DNA of 7,911 nucleotides, taken from assembly GCA_002299675.1 (NCBI GenBank), contig DBOW01000134.1, positions 8,274 through 16,184 on the forward strand, written 5' to 3'. The position numbers and the translations under genes are program-made. This document shows, piece by piece, positions 1-6,223 of this stretch. Within the stretch, counting starts at the first letter, position 1. Every line of letters starts with the position of its first letter. The notes below the pieces were generated by a model. The model made no database searches. It was not told where the DNA came from and saw nothing but the letters and a program-made list of their open reading frames with translations. Source of the DNA: Solobacterium sp. UBA636 (GTDB lineage Bacteria; Bacillota_I; Bacilli_A; Erysipelotrichales; Erysipelotrichaceae).

Positions 1-1110
1 CCCAGCCATATCCTCGCTCAGCTTGAGATTGTCCTCAATGAATTTAGAGGCAATAATTGAACAGGTTGCCCCAACTATCATAGTTGTGATATTAATTGGA
101 TTATCGGACTGGAAGCCACCAAAACGGTGGTGGTCAACAATTTCAATTACCTCACCATATTCTATATCATCAATTGACTGTTTCTTTTCATTATGATCGA
201 CCAGTATCAGCTTTTTCTTCTTGTATGATAACAGATGGTAGCGGCTTAGTGCCCCAATCAGAAGACCGTGGCCATCAATAATCGGATATGAACGATAACG
301 GGAATTAATAATCAAAGAAGTAGCCTCATCTGTTGTCATGGAATCTCTGATGCAGACAAGTTCATCTGCCGGTTTCATAATTGACTCGATAGTTGGTGTC
401 AGACAGATCAGTTTGGATACCTTATAGGCTGGAATAGAAGTAGAAATAATCGGTACATCATTTTCTCTGGCCTTTTCAAACATTTCATCAGTCAGCACAA
501 CACCATTAACCGCAATGACCAGGCCGGCGTGACAGTCAATAGCCTTAAGTATTTTAGCCTGACCAGAGGTTATGACAATGGTGCCTGGCGTATATTCCTG
601 GCCTTCAGCTGGCGACAGGGCAATATAGCCATTCAGCTCAAATTTACTGGCCTCACTTTCAGTTTTGGCCCTTAAGATTTTTTTGATGTTTTTAAGGGTG
701 GCAGTCTTTAAAATCTTCGCAAATCTTCTATCATCCAGAATCCAGAGACCGGTTATGCCGCTTGTGGTAACCATGCCCTCCAGTTTACGGTTTTTATCCG
801 CAATGAACAGGGTCTTGGTTTCCAGATCCTTTATTTCATCAATGGCCTCTTTAATAGTTGTATCCTTGGATACAATCTTGCCCTTATCAAAATCTATCTC
901 TCTGATAGTTGATTTGGCCGTAAAAATATGGAGCGGATCCTCAAAATGAAAACGTTCAAGCAGCCATTCGGTATCACTGTTTACCGGTCCGATACGGCTG
1001 GCAATATACTGTAAACCTGTCTTCTGCCTTTTATATTCCGCATAGGCAATACTTGAGACAATGGAATCAGTATCTGGATTCTTATGTCCGGTTATATAAA
1101 CTGGTCTCAT
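1..1110 (-). CDS. ppaC: CBS/DRTGG-domain manganese-dependent (family II) inorganic pyrophosphatase, 3' end beyond window
   Basis: Hydrolyses pyrophosphate to two phosphates in the cytoplasm, pulling PPi-releasing reactions forward. 370 residues are visible. The N-terminal DHH half has GHKNPDTDSI (residues 8-17), with the His and two Asp that bind the metal pair. A CBS domain follows at about 66-125, a DRTGG-like domain at about 130-245 and a second CBS domain at about 246-295. The DHH domain then resumes with LVDHNE (303-308) and IVDHHR (324-329), giving the remaining metal ligands. The rest of DHH and the C-terminal DHHA2 substrate-binding domain lie outside the window; family members of this layout are near 540-550 residues. 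CBS-type PPases are known to be inhibited by AMP/ADP and activated by ATP or diadenosine polyphosphates; here that is inferred from the domains. The ATG overlaps the tsaC stop (ATGA) and has a strong Shine-Dalgarno six bases upstream. The frame is open with no lesion. Confidence 0.95.
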   Translation of the reverse strand, partial: MRPVYITGHKNPDTDSIVSSIAYAEYKRQKTGLQYIASRIGPVNSDTEWLLERFHFEDPLHIFTAKSTIREIDFDKGKIVSKDTTIKEAIDEIKDLETKTLFIADKNRKLEGMVTTSGITGLWILDDRRFAKILKTATLKNIKKILRAKTESEASKFELNGYIALSPAEGQEYTPGTIVITSGQAKILKAIDCHAGLVIAVNGVVLTDEMFEKARENDVPIISTSIPAYKVSKLICLTPTIESIMKPADELVCIRDSMTTDEATSLIINSRYRSYPIIDGHGLLIGALSRYHLLSYKKKKLILVDHNEKKQSIDDIEYGEVIEIVDHHRFGGFQSDNPINITTMIVGATCSIIASKFIEDNLKLSEDMAG

Positions 1111-1682
1111 TTAAGTACCTCCCTTATTTTTTCCTCACTTATCGGCCCTTCTCTTAAAATCTTATAGTCGTTCACACAATCCACGATTGTGCTTGAGCTC
1201 TCACCCCTGGCATCACCTTTTACTATCATATCAATTCCCTCGCCAATATCTTTAATCACATCTTCATATTTAAACAGAGAGGCTTTACCTGATGTATTGG
1301 CTGAAGTAACGCACATTGGCTTATCAAGCTTTTCAATAAGATTGAGTATCCACCTGTCATCTGGCATCCTGATGGCCAGGGTATCATCCTTATCTTTCAG
1401 TCTGAAAATAAAAGTAATAGGTCCTGGCGCAAAAGCTTCAAAAAGCTTAGCGTCCTTTTCACTGATCTCAACCATTCTTGATGCCATCTTCAGGGAACTG
1501 ACCATTACCGGCAGTCTTTTAGAGATGGAACGGTTTTTAGCTTCATATATTTTATCAATTGCCTCTGTATCATCCCTTAGACACCCAAGGCCAAAGACCG
1601 TATCCGTTGGAAAAGCCACAATTCCGTGGTTATTTAAACATTCAATTACCTTATCAGTCTCTTCTAATTCAACCTGTATCAT
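1107..1682 (-). CDS. tsaC: L-threonylcarbamoyladenylate synthase, short TsaC/YrdC type (Sua5/YciO/YrdC family)
   Basis: Makes threonylcarbamoyl-AMP from threonine, bicarbonate and ATP, releasing PPi. This is the first step of t6A37 modification of ANN-decoding tRNAs; TsaD and partners, not in this window, transfer the group. 191 residues from the start chosen here. Visible motifs are FPTDTVFGLG (24-33), the KNR...KRLP substrate/ATP-binding stretch (49-58), PGPITFIF (86-93), AIRMP (103-107), SANTSG (127-132), ESSSTIVD (161-168) and ILREG (175-179). It ends there, without the extra C-terminal Sua5 domain, so it is the bacterial TsaC-length form. The frame also has an ATG five codons upstream (1697). 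I prefer 1682 because its ATG overlaps the stop of the preceding small ORF (ATGA), the junction type also seen at tsaC-ppaC and ispD-rnmV, and because the protein then begins like its family. Neither start has a good Shine-Dalgarno, which suggests translational coupling. Confidence 0.93.
   Translation of the reverse strand: MIQVELEETDKVIECLNNHGIVAFPTDTVFGLGCLRDDTEAIDKIYEAKNRSISKRLPVMVSSLKMASRMVEISEKDAKLFEAFAPGPITFIFRLKDKDDTLAIRMPDDRWILNLIEKLDKPMCVTSANTSGKASLFKYEDVIKDIGEGIDMIVKGDARGESSSTIVDCVNDYKILREGPISEEKIREVLK
1117..1123 (-). promoter_or_regulatory. Shine-Dalgarno of ppaC
   Basis: GGGAGGT lies six bases before the ppaC ATG, inside the last codons of tsaC. It is one of the strongest ribosome-binding sites in the window and fixes the ppaC start. 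ppaC can therefore load ribosomes itself as well as by coupling to tsaC. Confidence 0.85.
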
Positions 1683-1828
1683 TTCTTTAAAACACATCCT
1701 AGCATATACATTAATGAAAAAATACCTCCAAGAATAATACCCCAGGTCAAGAAGCCGGTTCTATAGCCCAGATATGTGCAGCAAAGCATAATAATTATCA
1801 CAGTTGAAGGTATTATCAAATACTTCAT
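1679..1828 (-). CDS. Small membrane protein of unknown function (49 aa), upstream of and overlapping tsaC
   Basis: Not a family I recognise. The frame begins MKYLIIPSTV and ends LGCVLKK. Residues 3-20 and about 26-45 are hydrophobic and uncharged, separated by a short GYRTG turn with one Arg, so a two-span membrane hairpin with a Lys-Lys tail is likely. Support for it being real: its TGA overlaps the probable tsaC ATG as ATGA, the same coupling seen elsewhere here; its hydrophobic pattern is consistent throughout; and it fills the gap between the terminator and tsaC. Against it: no Shine-Dalgarno precedes either ATG (1828, or 1834 giving 51 aa). A TATAAT lies just before, so a leaderless mRNA is possible. 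It may instead be a leader ORF mainly serving to couple translation to tsaC. Confidence 0.5.
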   Translation of the reverse strand: MKYLIIPSTVIIIMLCCTYLGYRTGFLTWGIILGGIFSLMYMLGCVLKK

Positions 1829-1834
1829 AACCAT

Positions 1835-1840
1835 ATTATA
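1835..1840 (-). promoter_or_regulatory. Candidate -10 element for the small ORF-tsaC-ppaC operon
   Basis: A perfect TATAAT directly follows the T-tract of the terminator. Normal spacing would put transcription start at about 1828, the A of the small ORF's ATG. There is no -35 match at 16-18 bp and no TGn extension, so this is weak. An alternative extended -10 (TGTGATAAT, 1802-1794) lies inside the small ORF and would give a tsaC leader of about 100 bases. If the terminator just upstream works, the operon promoter must lie downstream of it. Confidence 0.3.
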
Positions 1841-1844
1841 AAAC

Positions 1845-1880
1845 AAAACTCAAGGCTTTGGGGACAGCCTTGAGTTTTTT
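1845..1880. terminator. Bidirectional rho-independent terminator (or attenuator)
   Basis: A perfect 13-bp inverted repeat (1845-1857 with 1866-1878) around an 8-base loop. Read on the minus strand the hairpin is followed by TTTTGTTTT; on the plus strand by six T. The stem core is ACTCAAGGCT/AGCCTTGAGT. No plus-strand gene approaches it, and prs already has its own terminator about 175 bp earlier. It therefore either ends an unannotated transcript from the 1881-2053 region or acts as an attenuator before the small ORF-tsaC-ppaC operon. I found no clear anti-terminator partner upstream. Confidence 0.85.
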
Positions 1881-2053
1881 GAAAGGGTTTTCTTTCTTTT
1901 AAATATTATAAGGGGATAAAGTTTTTCAGTGTTTTAAATTATAGGGAATTACACTGGCAGGTTTATTTCCTGCATCTATATAGTATAAAAACATCTATCA
2001 CTAAAATATCGTGAGATTATGTTAAATTGTGTTAATTTATCTCTTAGACTACC
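1881..2053. other. Non-coding interval between two terminators, with small inverted repeats
   Basis: AT-rich stretch with no convincing ORF. Inverted repeats seen: GCAGG/CCTGC (1957-1961 with 1969-1973, 7-base loop), CAGTGT/ACACTG (1927-1932 with 1951-1956) and GAAAG/CTTTC (1881-1885 with 1892-1896). There is also an imperfect direct repeat of GTTAAATT near 2020-2036. Two TATAAT-like hexamers on the minus strand (near 1940 and 1910) and a TATACT near 1983 lack good -35 partners. It could encode a small RNA of roughly 100-150 nt ending at the next terminator, or a structured leader. I match it to no known RNA family. Confidence 0.35.
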
Positions 2054-2087
2054 AAAAAGAAAAAGCGGCATCATTTTAAGACACCGC
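2054..2087 (-). terminator. Rho-independent terminator of prs
   Basis: On the minus strand, 7 bases after the prs stop, GCGGTGTC pairs with GATGCCGC (eight pairs, two of them G-U) around a 7-base loop and is followed by TTTTTCTTTTT. The G-U pairs become A-C mismatches on the other strand, so it works in the minus direction only. Confidence 0.9.
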
Positions 2088-2094
2088 ATAATTA

Positions 2095-3069
2095 TTAGAT
2101 ATTCTCGTGATCATCAAAGATATTGTAGACATTGGAAACCGGAGTATGGTTGGAAATGGCATAAATAATCTTTGACAGCATCAGTCCAACTGAAAGCTGC
2201 TTAACTTTAGTTGTCTTGGCTTTGGCTTCTTCACTTAATGGAATAGAATTTGTGCAGACAACTTCCTTAATTACAGAACCTTCAATCTTTTCTAAGGCAT
2301 CCTTAGAGAAAATGCCATGGGCAATAGCCACATAAATATTGCCTGCACCATTTTCCTTCAGAAGCTTGGCAGCTCCGATTAAAGAACCGCCGGTATCACA
2401 CATATCATCAACGATGATACAGTCCATGCCATTTACATCACCCAGCACATTGGTGGTTTCGCAGACATTAGGTCTAGGACGTCTTTTGTCACAGATAGCC
2501 AGTGAACAGTCCAGTCTCTCGGCAAATCTTCTGGCACGGGTAGTTCCGCCATGGTCAGGTGAAACAATAACTGTCTTATTCAGATTGATTTCTGGCTTGT
2601 TCGCAAAATACTGAGCCATCATCGGAATTGATGTAATATCATCAGCTGGGAATGAGAAGAATCCCTGAATCTGTGCAGCGTGCAGATCGATTGTAACTAC
2701 TCGGTTACAGCCGGCAGCCTCTAACAGATCAGCCACCAGTCTGGCAGTGATTGGCTGTCTTGGCTTAGCCTTTCTGTCCTGTCTTGCATAGCCAAAATAT
2801 GGAATGATGCAGACAATTTCCTTTGGTGAAGAACGCTTAATGGCATCAATTGCCACCAGAAGTTCCATCAGCTTCTCATTTACTGGTTTATAAGTAGACT
2901 GTACCAGATAAACCATCTTGCCACGAATACTCTCGTTAAGTTCGACAAGAGTTTCGCCATCTGCGAAGTGGTTAACTGTCAGCTTCCCTGGTTCAAGATT
3001 CAGGTAACCACAGATTTCCTTAACAAGCTCACAATTGGCTGTTAAAGAAAATACAATAGTGTCGTTCAT
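2095..3069 (-). CDS. prs: Ribose-phosphate pyrophosphokinase (PRPP synthetase)
   Basis: Transfers the beta,gamma-diphosphoryl group of ATP to ribose 5-phosphate, giving PRPP and AMP, for purine, pyrimidine, NAD, His and Trp synthesis. 324 residues against about 315 for typical class I enzymes, with a slightly longer C-terminal tail. Visible sites: FADGE (35-39), YARQDRK (94-100) for ATP binding, DLHAAQIQGFF (128-138) with the metal-binding His130, SPDHGGTTRAR (170-180), the flexible-loop DKRRPR (194-199) and the PRPP loop VDDMCDTGGSL (220-230). The PRPP loop has Cys and Ser where E. coli has Ile and Thr (DDMIDTGGTL), a mild change. The ATG has AGGGGGT six bases upstream. It follows the GlmU-like gene by 23 bp and is probably co-transcribed with it, as glmU-prs is in Bacillus. 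A terminator follows. Confidence 0.98.
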   Translation of the reverse strand: MNDTIVFSLTANCELVKEICGYLNLEPGKLTVNHFADGETLVELNESIRGKMVYLVQSTYKPVNEKLMELLVAIDAIKRSSPKEIVCIIPYFGYARQDRKAKPRQPITARLVADLLEAAGCNRVVTIDLHAAQIQGFFSFPADDITSIPMMAQYFANKPEINLNKTVIVSPDHGGTTRARRFAERLDCSLAICDKRRPRPNVCETTNVLGDVNGMDCIIVDDMCDTGGSLIGAAKLLKENGAGNIYVAIAHGIFSKDALEKIEGSVIKEVVCTNSIPLSEEAKAKTTKVKQLSVGLMLSKIIYAISNHTPVSNVYNIFDDHENI

Positions 3070-3075
3070 TTAAAT

Positions 3076-3082
3076 ACCCCCT
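3076..3082 (-). promoter_or_regulatory. Shine-Dalgarno of prs
   Basis: AGGGGGT lies six bases before the prs ATG in the 23-bp gap after the GlmU-like gene. It fixes the prs start and contrasts with the absence of any such site before the GlmU-like gene. Confidence 0.8.
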
Positions 3083-3092
3083 AAAAAATGAC

Positions 3093-3992
3093 TTAATCGC
3101 TATTCTCTAAATCTTCAACAGTTCCTGATATCACCGTTGAATACTCGACTACCGTGTTGGCTTTAATCTTACTGAATTTATCAATCTTTGACTTCTTAAT
3201 CTGACCATGTGCCTCAATAACTACATCATCCATAATTTCGCAATCCCGGTGGATATGCACATAAGGACCAATATTTGAACGGTTACAGATCATGGAATTA
3301 GTAATATAGGAAGACTTGATACGATTATCATTACCCATTATTACATTCTTCAGATAAGTACCGGAAGTAAGCACATTGTTCTTGCCGATAAGACATTTGC
3401 CCTCAATAACTGTATTTGGATAAATAACCGTATTCTTATCAATCACTACATCCTGGGAAATATAAGTATTGTTGGGATCTAAAATCTTTACCCCAGATAA
3501 AACATGCTTCAGATTAATACGGTCCTGAATAAGCTTGGACACCTTAATGACATCCAGCGTATTATTGACCCTGACACTCTGTTCAACCTCAACATCCAGA
3601 AAACGGAAATCAATCGATTCAAAATCCTCCAGACGATTATTAGGCAACATAAAAAATGCACACGCGCCATCGGCATCTATGCTGACAGCTCCATCTGCAT
3701 CCTCACTGTTCAATAGATTAGAATATTCCCTCTTGGTTACCAGTGGATAAAATGGCGAAAGAAGAAGACATTTGCCCTCATTATCCTTCAGATCATTAAT
3801 CGCATCTCTTACACTTTCATATTTAATGACACCCCTGATAGACTCATCAAAAGCGCCACATAAATAAATCTTATCCAGATCCAGTCGATTAAGTTCCCTT
3901 AATGTATATTCAATTAACATCTTGCCCAGTATAAAAGACTTCGCAAGATTTAACTCATACTCATTCTTAATAAATATAATCGCGCTGTTCAT
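3093..3992 (-). CDS. Degenerate, truncated GlmU-like protein (probable pseudoenzyme)
   Basis: Homology to GlmU (UDP-GlcNAc pyrophosphorylase / glucosamine-1-P acetyltransferase) shows in the linker and start of the beta-helix: VNNTLDVIKVSKLIQDRIN (142-160), HVLSGVKILDPNNTYI (163-178), then hexapeptide rungs to about 290 including TVIYPNTVIEGK (188-199), IGPYVHIHRD (241-250) and IKKSKI (265-270). The position just before prs also fits. However, the N-terminal domain is about 150 residues rather than about 230, and opens with AIIFIKNEYELN where GlmU has LAAGxGTRM. GlmU's GDxPL appears as SPFYPL (79-84). By eye, the catalytic His (E. coli His363, in GHLTY) aligns with Ala278, Tyr366 aligns with Val, and the protein stops about 25 residues later, losing the acetyl-CoA-binding end. 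Neither reaction is expected. The open frame argues for a retained structural or regulatory role. The bases between the MATE stop and this ATG hold no hairpin and no Shine-Dalgarno. Confidence 0.85.
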   Translation of the reverse strand: MNSAIIFIKNEYELNLAKSFILGKMLIEYTLRELNRLDLDKIYLCGAFDESIRGVIKYESVRDAINDLKDNEGKCLLLSPFYPLVTKREYSNLLNSEDADGAVSIDADGACAFFMLPNNRLEDFESIDFRFLDVEVEQSVRVNNTLDVIKVSKLIQDRINLKHVLSGVKILDPNNTYISQDVVIDKNTVIYPNTVIEGKCLIGKNNVLTSGTYLKNVIMGNDNRIKSSYITNSMICNRSNIGPYVHIHRDCEIMDDVVIEAHGQIKKSKIDKFSKIKANTVVEYSTVISGTVEDLENSD

Positions 3993-3999
3993 GTCTAAT

Positions 4000-4008
4000 A
4001 TTGTATCA
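4000..4008 (-). promoter_or_regulatory. Candidate extended -10 promoter before the GlmU-like gene
   Basis: TGATACAAT fits an extended -10 (TGn plus a one-mismatch TATAAT) and ends seven bases before the ATG. Transcription would then start within about two bases of the start codon, giving a practically leaderless mRNA, which agrees with the lack of a Shine-Dalgarno. No -35 is seen. In AT-rich DNA this could be chance, and read-through from the upstream operon is also possible. Confidence 0.4.
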
Positions 4009-4040
4009 CTAAAAATTCACTTTAAAATAATAACATGGCT

Positions 4041-5393
4041 CTAGATTGAGTTTGAACAAGAAGCATACTTAATGACATCAAGATTCATAATAGTATAGAC
4101 AAGCTGAACAGTCATCACACACCATATCAATGGCTCACAGAAAATAACCGCATTATAGCCAAATAAAGGTATAAACACAAAACAGAACACAATCTTGCCG
4201 GCACACTCAATAAAAGAAGAAATAAGCGGCACAAACTTCTCACCCAGAGCCTGCAGAGAATTTCTGGTTGTAAGTAAAGGACCAAGCACCCCAAAGAAAG
4301 GTGCAGCCACCAGTATATAGTAATAGGCATTGTTTAACACAAGCTCTTTGTTTGAACCAGAGACAAAAGCCACAAGCTGCCTGCCAAAAATAAATGTCAG
4401 TACAGTAATAAATAAAGCCATTATCGCATCTATTATATAAGTATAGATTAAAGCCTTCTTAATACGCCCGTATTCCCCCGCTCCGGCATTCTGGCCCACA
4501 AAAGTCGGCATAGCCAGCGAGATGCCCAGTATCGGCATCATGGTGATATTGTAAACCTTGCGTCCAGCCTGATGGGCCGCAATAGTCAAAGTTCCAAGAC
4601 CATTTATACCATACTGCAGAATTACCGAACCCAGAGACACCACACTGGACATAAAACCCATCGACAGTCCCTGAAGGGTCATCTCGGTAAATAATTCCTT
4701 CCCAATCCTAAAATCATCAATATCAGGAATCAGCTCTTTACGCTTTACAGAAATATAAATCAGGCAGAGGACTGCCGAAATACCCTGGGCAATGACAGTC
4801 GCAATCGCTGCCCCTTCAACCCCCATCTTTAACTGCGCAATAAAAAAATAGTCCAGCACAATATTAATCAGTGAAGAAATAATCAGAAAAACAAGCGGTC
4901 TGAAAGAATCACCAACTGCCCTTAATACACCTGAAAAAAGATTATAGGCAAAAATAAATACTGAATAGCTGATAATAATCACAATATAGCTTCTGGCCTC
5001 AAAATATATATCCTCAGGAGTCTTTAGAATACTCATCAGCGGATCAATTAAAACATAGCCGGAAAACGCAATGACTATCGCAAAAAAGAAACCAATCATC
5101 AAAGTACCGGCAACTGATTTTCTGAGCAGTTTTCTGTCACCTGAACCAAAATATCTGGATGTAACCAGTGTCAGACCGGTTCCGATACCATTCGCAAAAC
5201 CAATCAGCAGTTCATATATCGCTCCCACCGAACCAATAGCCGCTAAAGAAGTGTCACCTAAAAAACGGCCAATAATGAAGGTATCAGCCGTATTATAGAA
5301 AGTCTGAAAAAGATAAGAAATAAAAAGCGGAATCGAAAAAACAATTATCGATTTCATTATCGAACCATGAATCAGATCAGTATTTTTCATCAC
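4041..5393 (-). CDS. MATE-family multidrug/organic cation exporter (NorM/DinF-like)
   Basis: A polytopic inner-membrane antiporter that, in this family, exports drugs or other organic cations using Na+ or H+; the substrate here is unknown. 450 residues, the usual length, with about twelve hydrophobic segments in two six-helix halves. Family features: QTFYNTADTFIIGRFLG (30-46), LRAVGDSFRPLVF (157-169) followed by NIVLDYFFI (177-185), FVGQNAGAG (298-306) and NSLQALGEKF (378-387). The frame starts GTG-ATG. AAGGA sits 7 bases before the GTG and 10 before the ATG, so 5393 or 5390 are both possible. Either start overlaps the ispE stop (GTGA or TGATG), implying translational coupling as the last gene of the ispD-rnmV-rsmA-ispE operon. 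In Bacillus this interval instead holds purR, yabJ and spoVG. No terminator follows it. Confidence 0.95.
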   Translation of the reverse strand: MMKNTDLIHGSIMKSIIVFSIPLFISYLFQTFYNTADTFIIGRFLGDTSLAAIGSVGAIYELLIGFANGIGTGLTLVTSRYFGSGDRKLLRKSVAGTLMIGFFFAIVIAFSGYVLIDPLMSILKTPEDIYFEARSYIVIIISYSVFIFAYNLFSGVLRAVGDSFRPLVFLIISSLINIVLDYFFIAQLKMGVEGAAIATVIAQGISAVLCLIYISVKRKELIPDIDDFRIGKELFTEMTLQGLSMGFMSSVVSLGSVILQYGINGLGTLTIAAHQAGRKVYNITMMPILGISLAMPTFVGQNAGAGEYGRIKKALIYTYIIDAIMALFITVLTFIFGRQLVAFVSGSNKELVLNNAYYYILVAAPFFGVLGPLLTTRNSLQALGEKFVPLISSFIECAGKIVFCFVFIPLFGYNAVIFCEPLIWCVMTVQLVYTIMNLDVIKYASCSNSI

Positions 5394-6223
5394 TTCAGTA
5401 TCCTTGTATGCCTTACCAGATAATTAGACTTCTTAAACTTATGATAAAGATGCCTTATCAGCTTCTCATCCTCACTTAAAGTAAAAACCGAAGAACCCGA
5501 ACCGGACATTAAAGAAAAATCAGCACCATATTCCAGCATCTTATTCTTAATCCTGGCTATCTCTGGAACCAGACTTATCGCTGCCTCTTCCATTGAATTA
5601 CCAAGATATGGCTTAAAATCAGTGCCATTCCTTAATGCCTGTACCAGTGAATCAATATCAGGATGAACAGCCGGATTAGTATCCACCAGCTCATAACACT
5701 TCTTGGTACTTACACCCATTCTGGGCTTCACAATTAAACAGTAATAATCCTTTTTTACCTCAACAGGTGTAATAATATCACCAATTCCCTCTACCAGGGC
5801 TGGCTTACAGAAATAGGTAAAGAGTACATCAGCACCTATTTTCATACATAATTCCTTTATCTTCTCTTCACTCAAATTCAGATGATAGGCATAGTTAAAA
5901 TAGCGGATTACCGCAGCCGCATTGCCGCTTCCTCCAGCCAGACCAGCCTGAGTAGGAATAAGCTTATTTAATCTGATAGAAAACTTATCGCTAATACCAA
6001 ACTCACTGCGCATCAGCTCCAGAGCCTTATAGACTGTATTAGACTCATTAAACTTCAGAAAAGACTGATTACATTCAAAACTGTCCTCATGTGCCCTGTT
6101 AATTTCCACATCATCATAAAAATCAATCGGCAGAAATACCGATCTCAGAGTATGATAGCCATCCTGCCTTTTACCACAGATATCCAACGAAAGATTAATC
6201 TTTCCATAAGCCTTTAATCGCAT
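5390..6223 (-). CDS. ispE: 4-diphosphocytidyl-2-C-methyl-D-erythritol kinase (MEP pathway)
   Basis: Phosphorylates the 2-hydroxyl of CDP-methylerythritol with ATP, one step after IspD, in cytoplasmic isoprenoid-precursor synthesis. 277 residues, normal for this GHMP kinase. Visible: KIN (8-10) with the conserved Lys8, DGYH (21-24), the phosphate-binding loop PTQAGLAGGSGNAAA (90-104), GAD (130-132) with the catalytic Asp132, and MSGSGSSVF (239-247). Two local departures: the loop has GSGN where GSS(D/N) is usual, and the stretch after GAD reads VLFTYFCKPAL where families show VPFF...GGTAL. The key Lys and Asp are kept, so activity is likely. GAGGT-type Shine-Dalgarno (GAGGT) lies six bases upstream, within the end of rsmA. 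It overlaps rsmA by 10 bases and the MATE gene by 1-4. Confidence 0.96.
   Translation of the reverse strand: MRLKAYGKINLSLDICGKRQDGYHTLRSVFLPIDFYDDVEINRAHEDSFECNQSFLKFNESNTVYKALELMRSEFGISDKFSIRLNKLIPTQAGLAGGSGNAAAVIRYFNYAYHLNLSEEKIKELCMKIGADVLFTYFCKPALVEGIGDIITPVEVKKDYYCLIVKPRMGVSTKKCYELVDTNPAVHPDIDSLVQALRNGTDFKPYLGNSMEEAAISLVPEIARIKNKMLEYGADFSLMSGSGSSVFTLSEDEKLIRHLYHKFKKSNYLVRHTRILK

Noticed and set aside
665..949. Plus-strand open frame of 94 codons
   Set aside because: Antisense to the CBS region of ppaC, which is uninterrupted on the minus strand; no homology seen.
1189..1737. Long plus-strand open frame (182 codons) opposite tsaC
   Set aside because: It lies entirely antisense to a protein with all family motifs, resembles no family, and has no ribosome-binding site. 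It is a shadow of tsaC codon usage.
1930..2000. Minus-strand 22-codon frame (MFLYYIDAG...) in the non-coding interval
   Set aside because: No Shine-Dalgarno, very short, ends in the hairpin region, and is not coupled to any gene.
1881..2053. Known riboswitch or SRP/6S/tmRNA-type gene
   Set aside because: I looked for remembered consensus elements and found none; only short hairpins are present.
2020..2169. Plus-strand 49-codon frame beginning MLNCVNLSL
   Set aside because: It runs through the prs terminator and antisense to the prs 3' end, with a basic composition typical of reverse-strand shadows.
2339..2614. Plus-strand open frame of 91 codons
   Set aside because: Antisense to the most conserved part of prs; no independent support.
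3504..3750. Two overlapping plus-strand open frames of about 70 codons
   Set aside because: Antisense to the GlmU-like gene; their presence does not suggest that gene is broken.
4127..4330. Minus-strand 67-codon frame in another phase inside the MATE gene
   Set aside because: Hydrophobic only because it is an out-of-phase reading of a membrane-protein gene; the main frame is intact.
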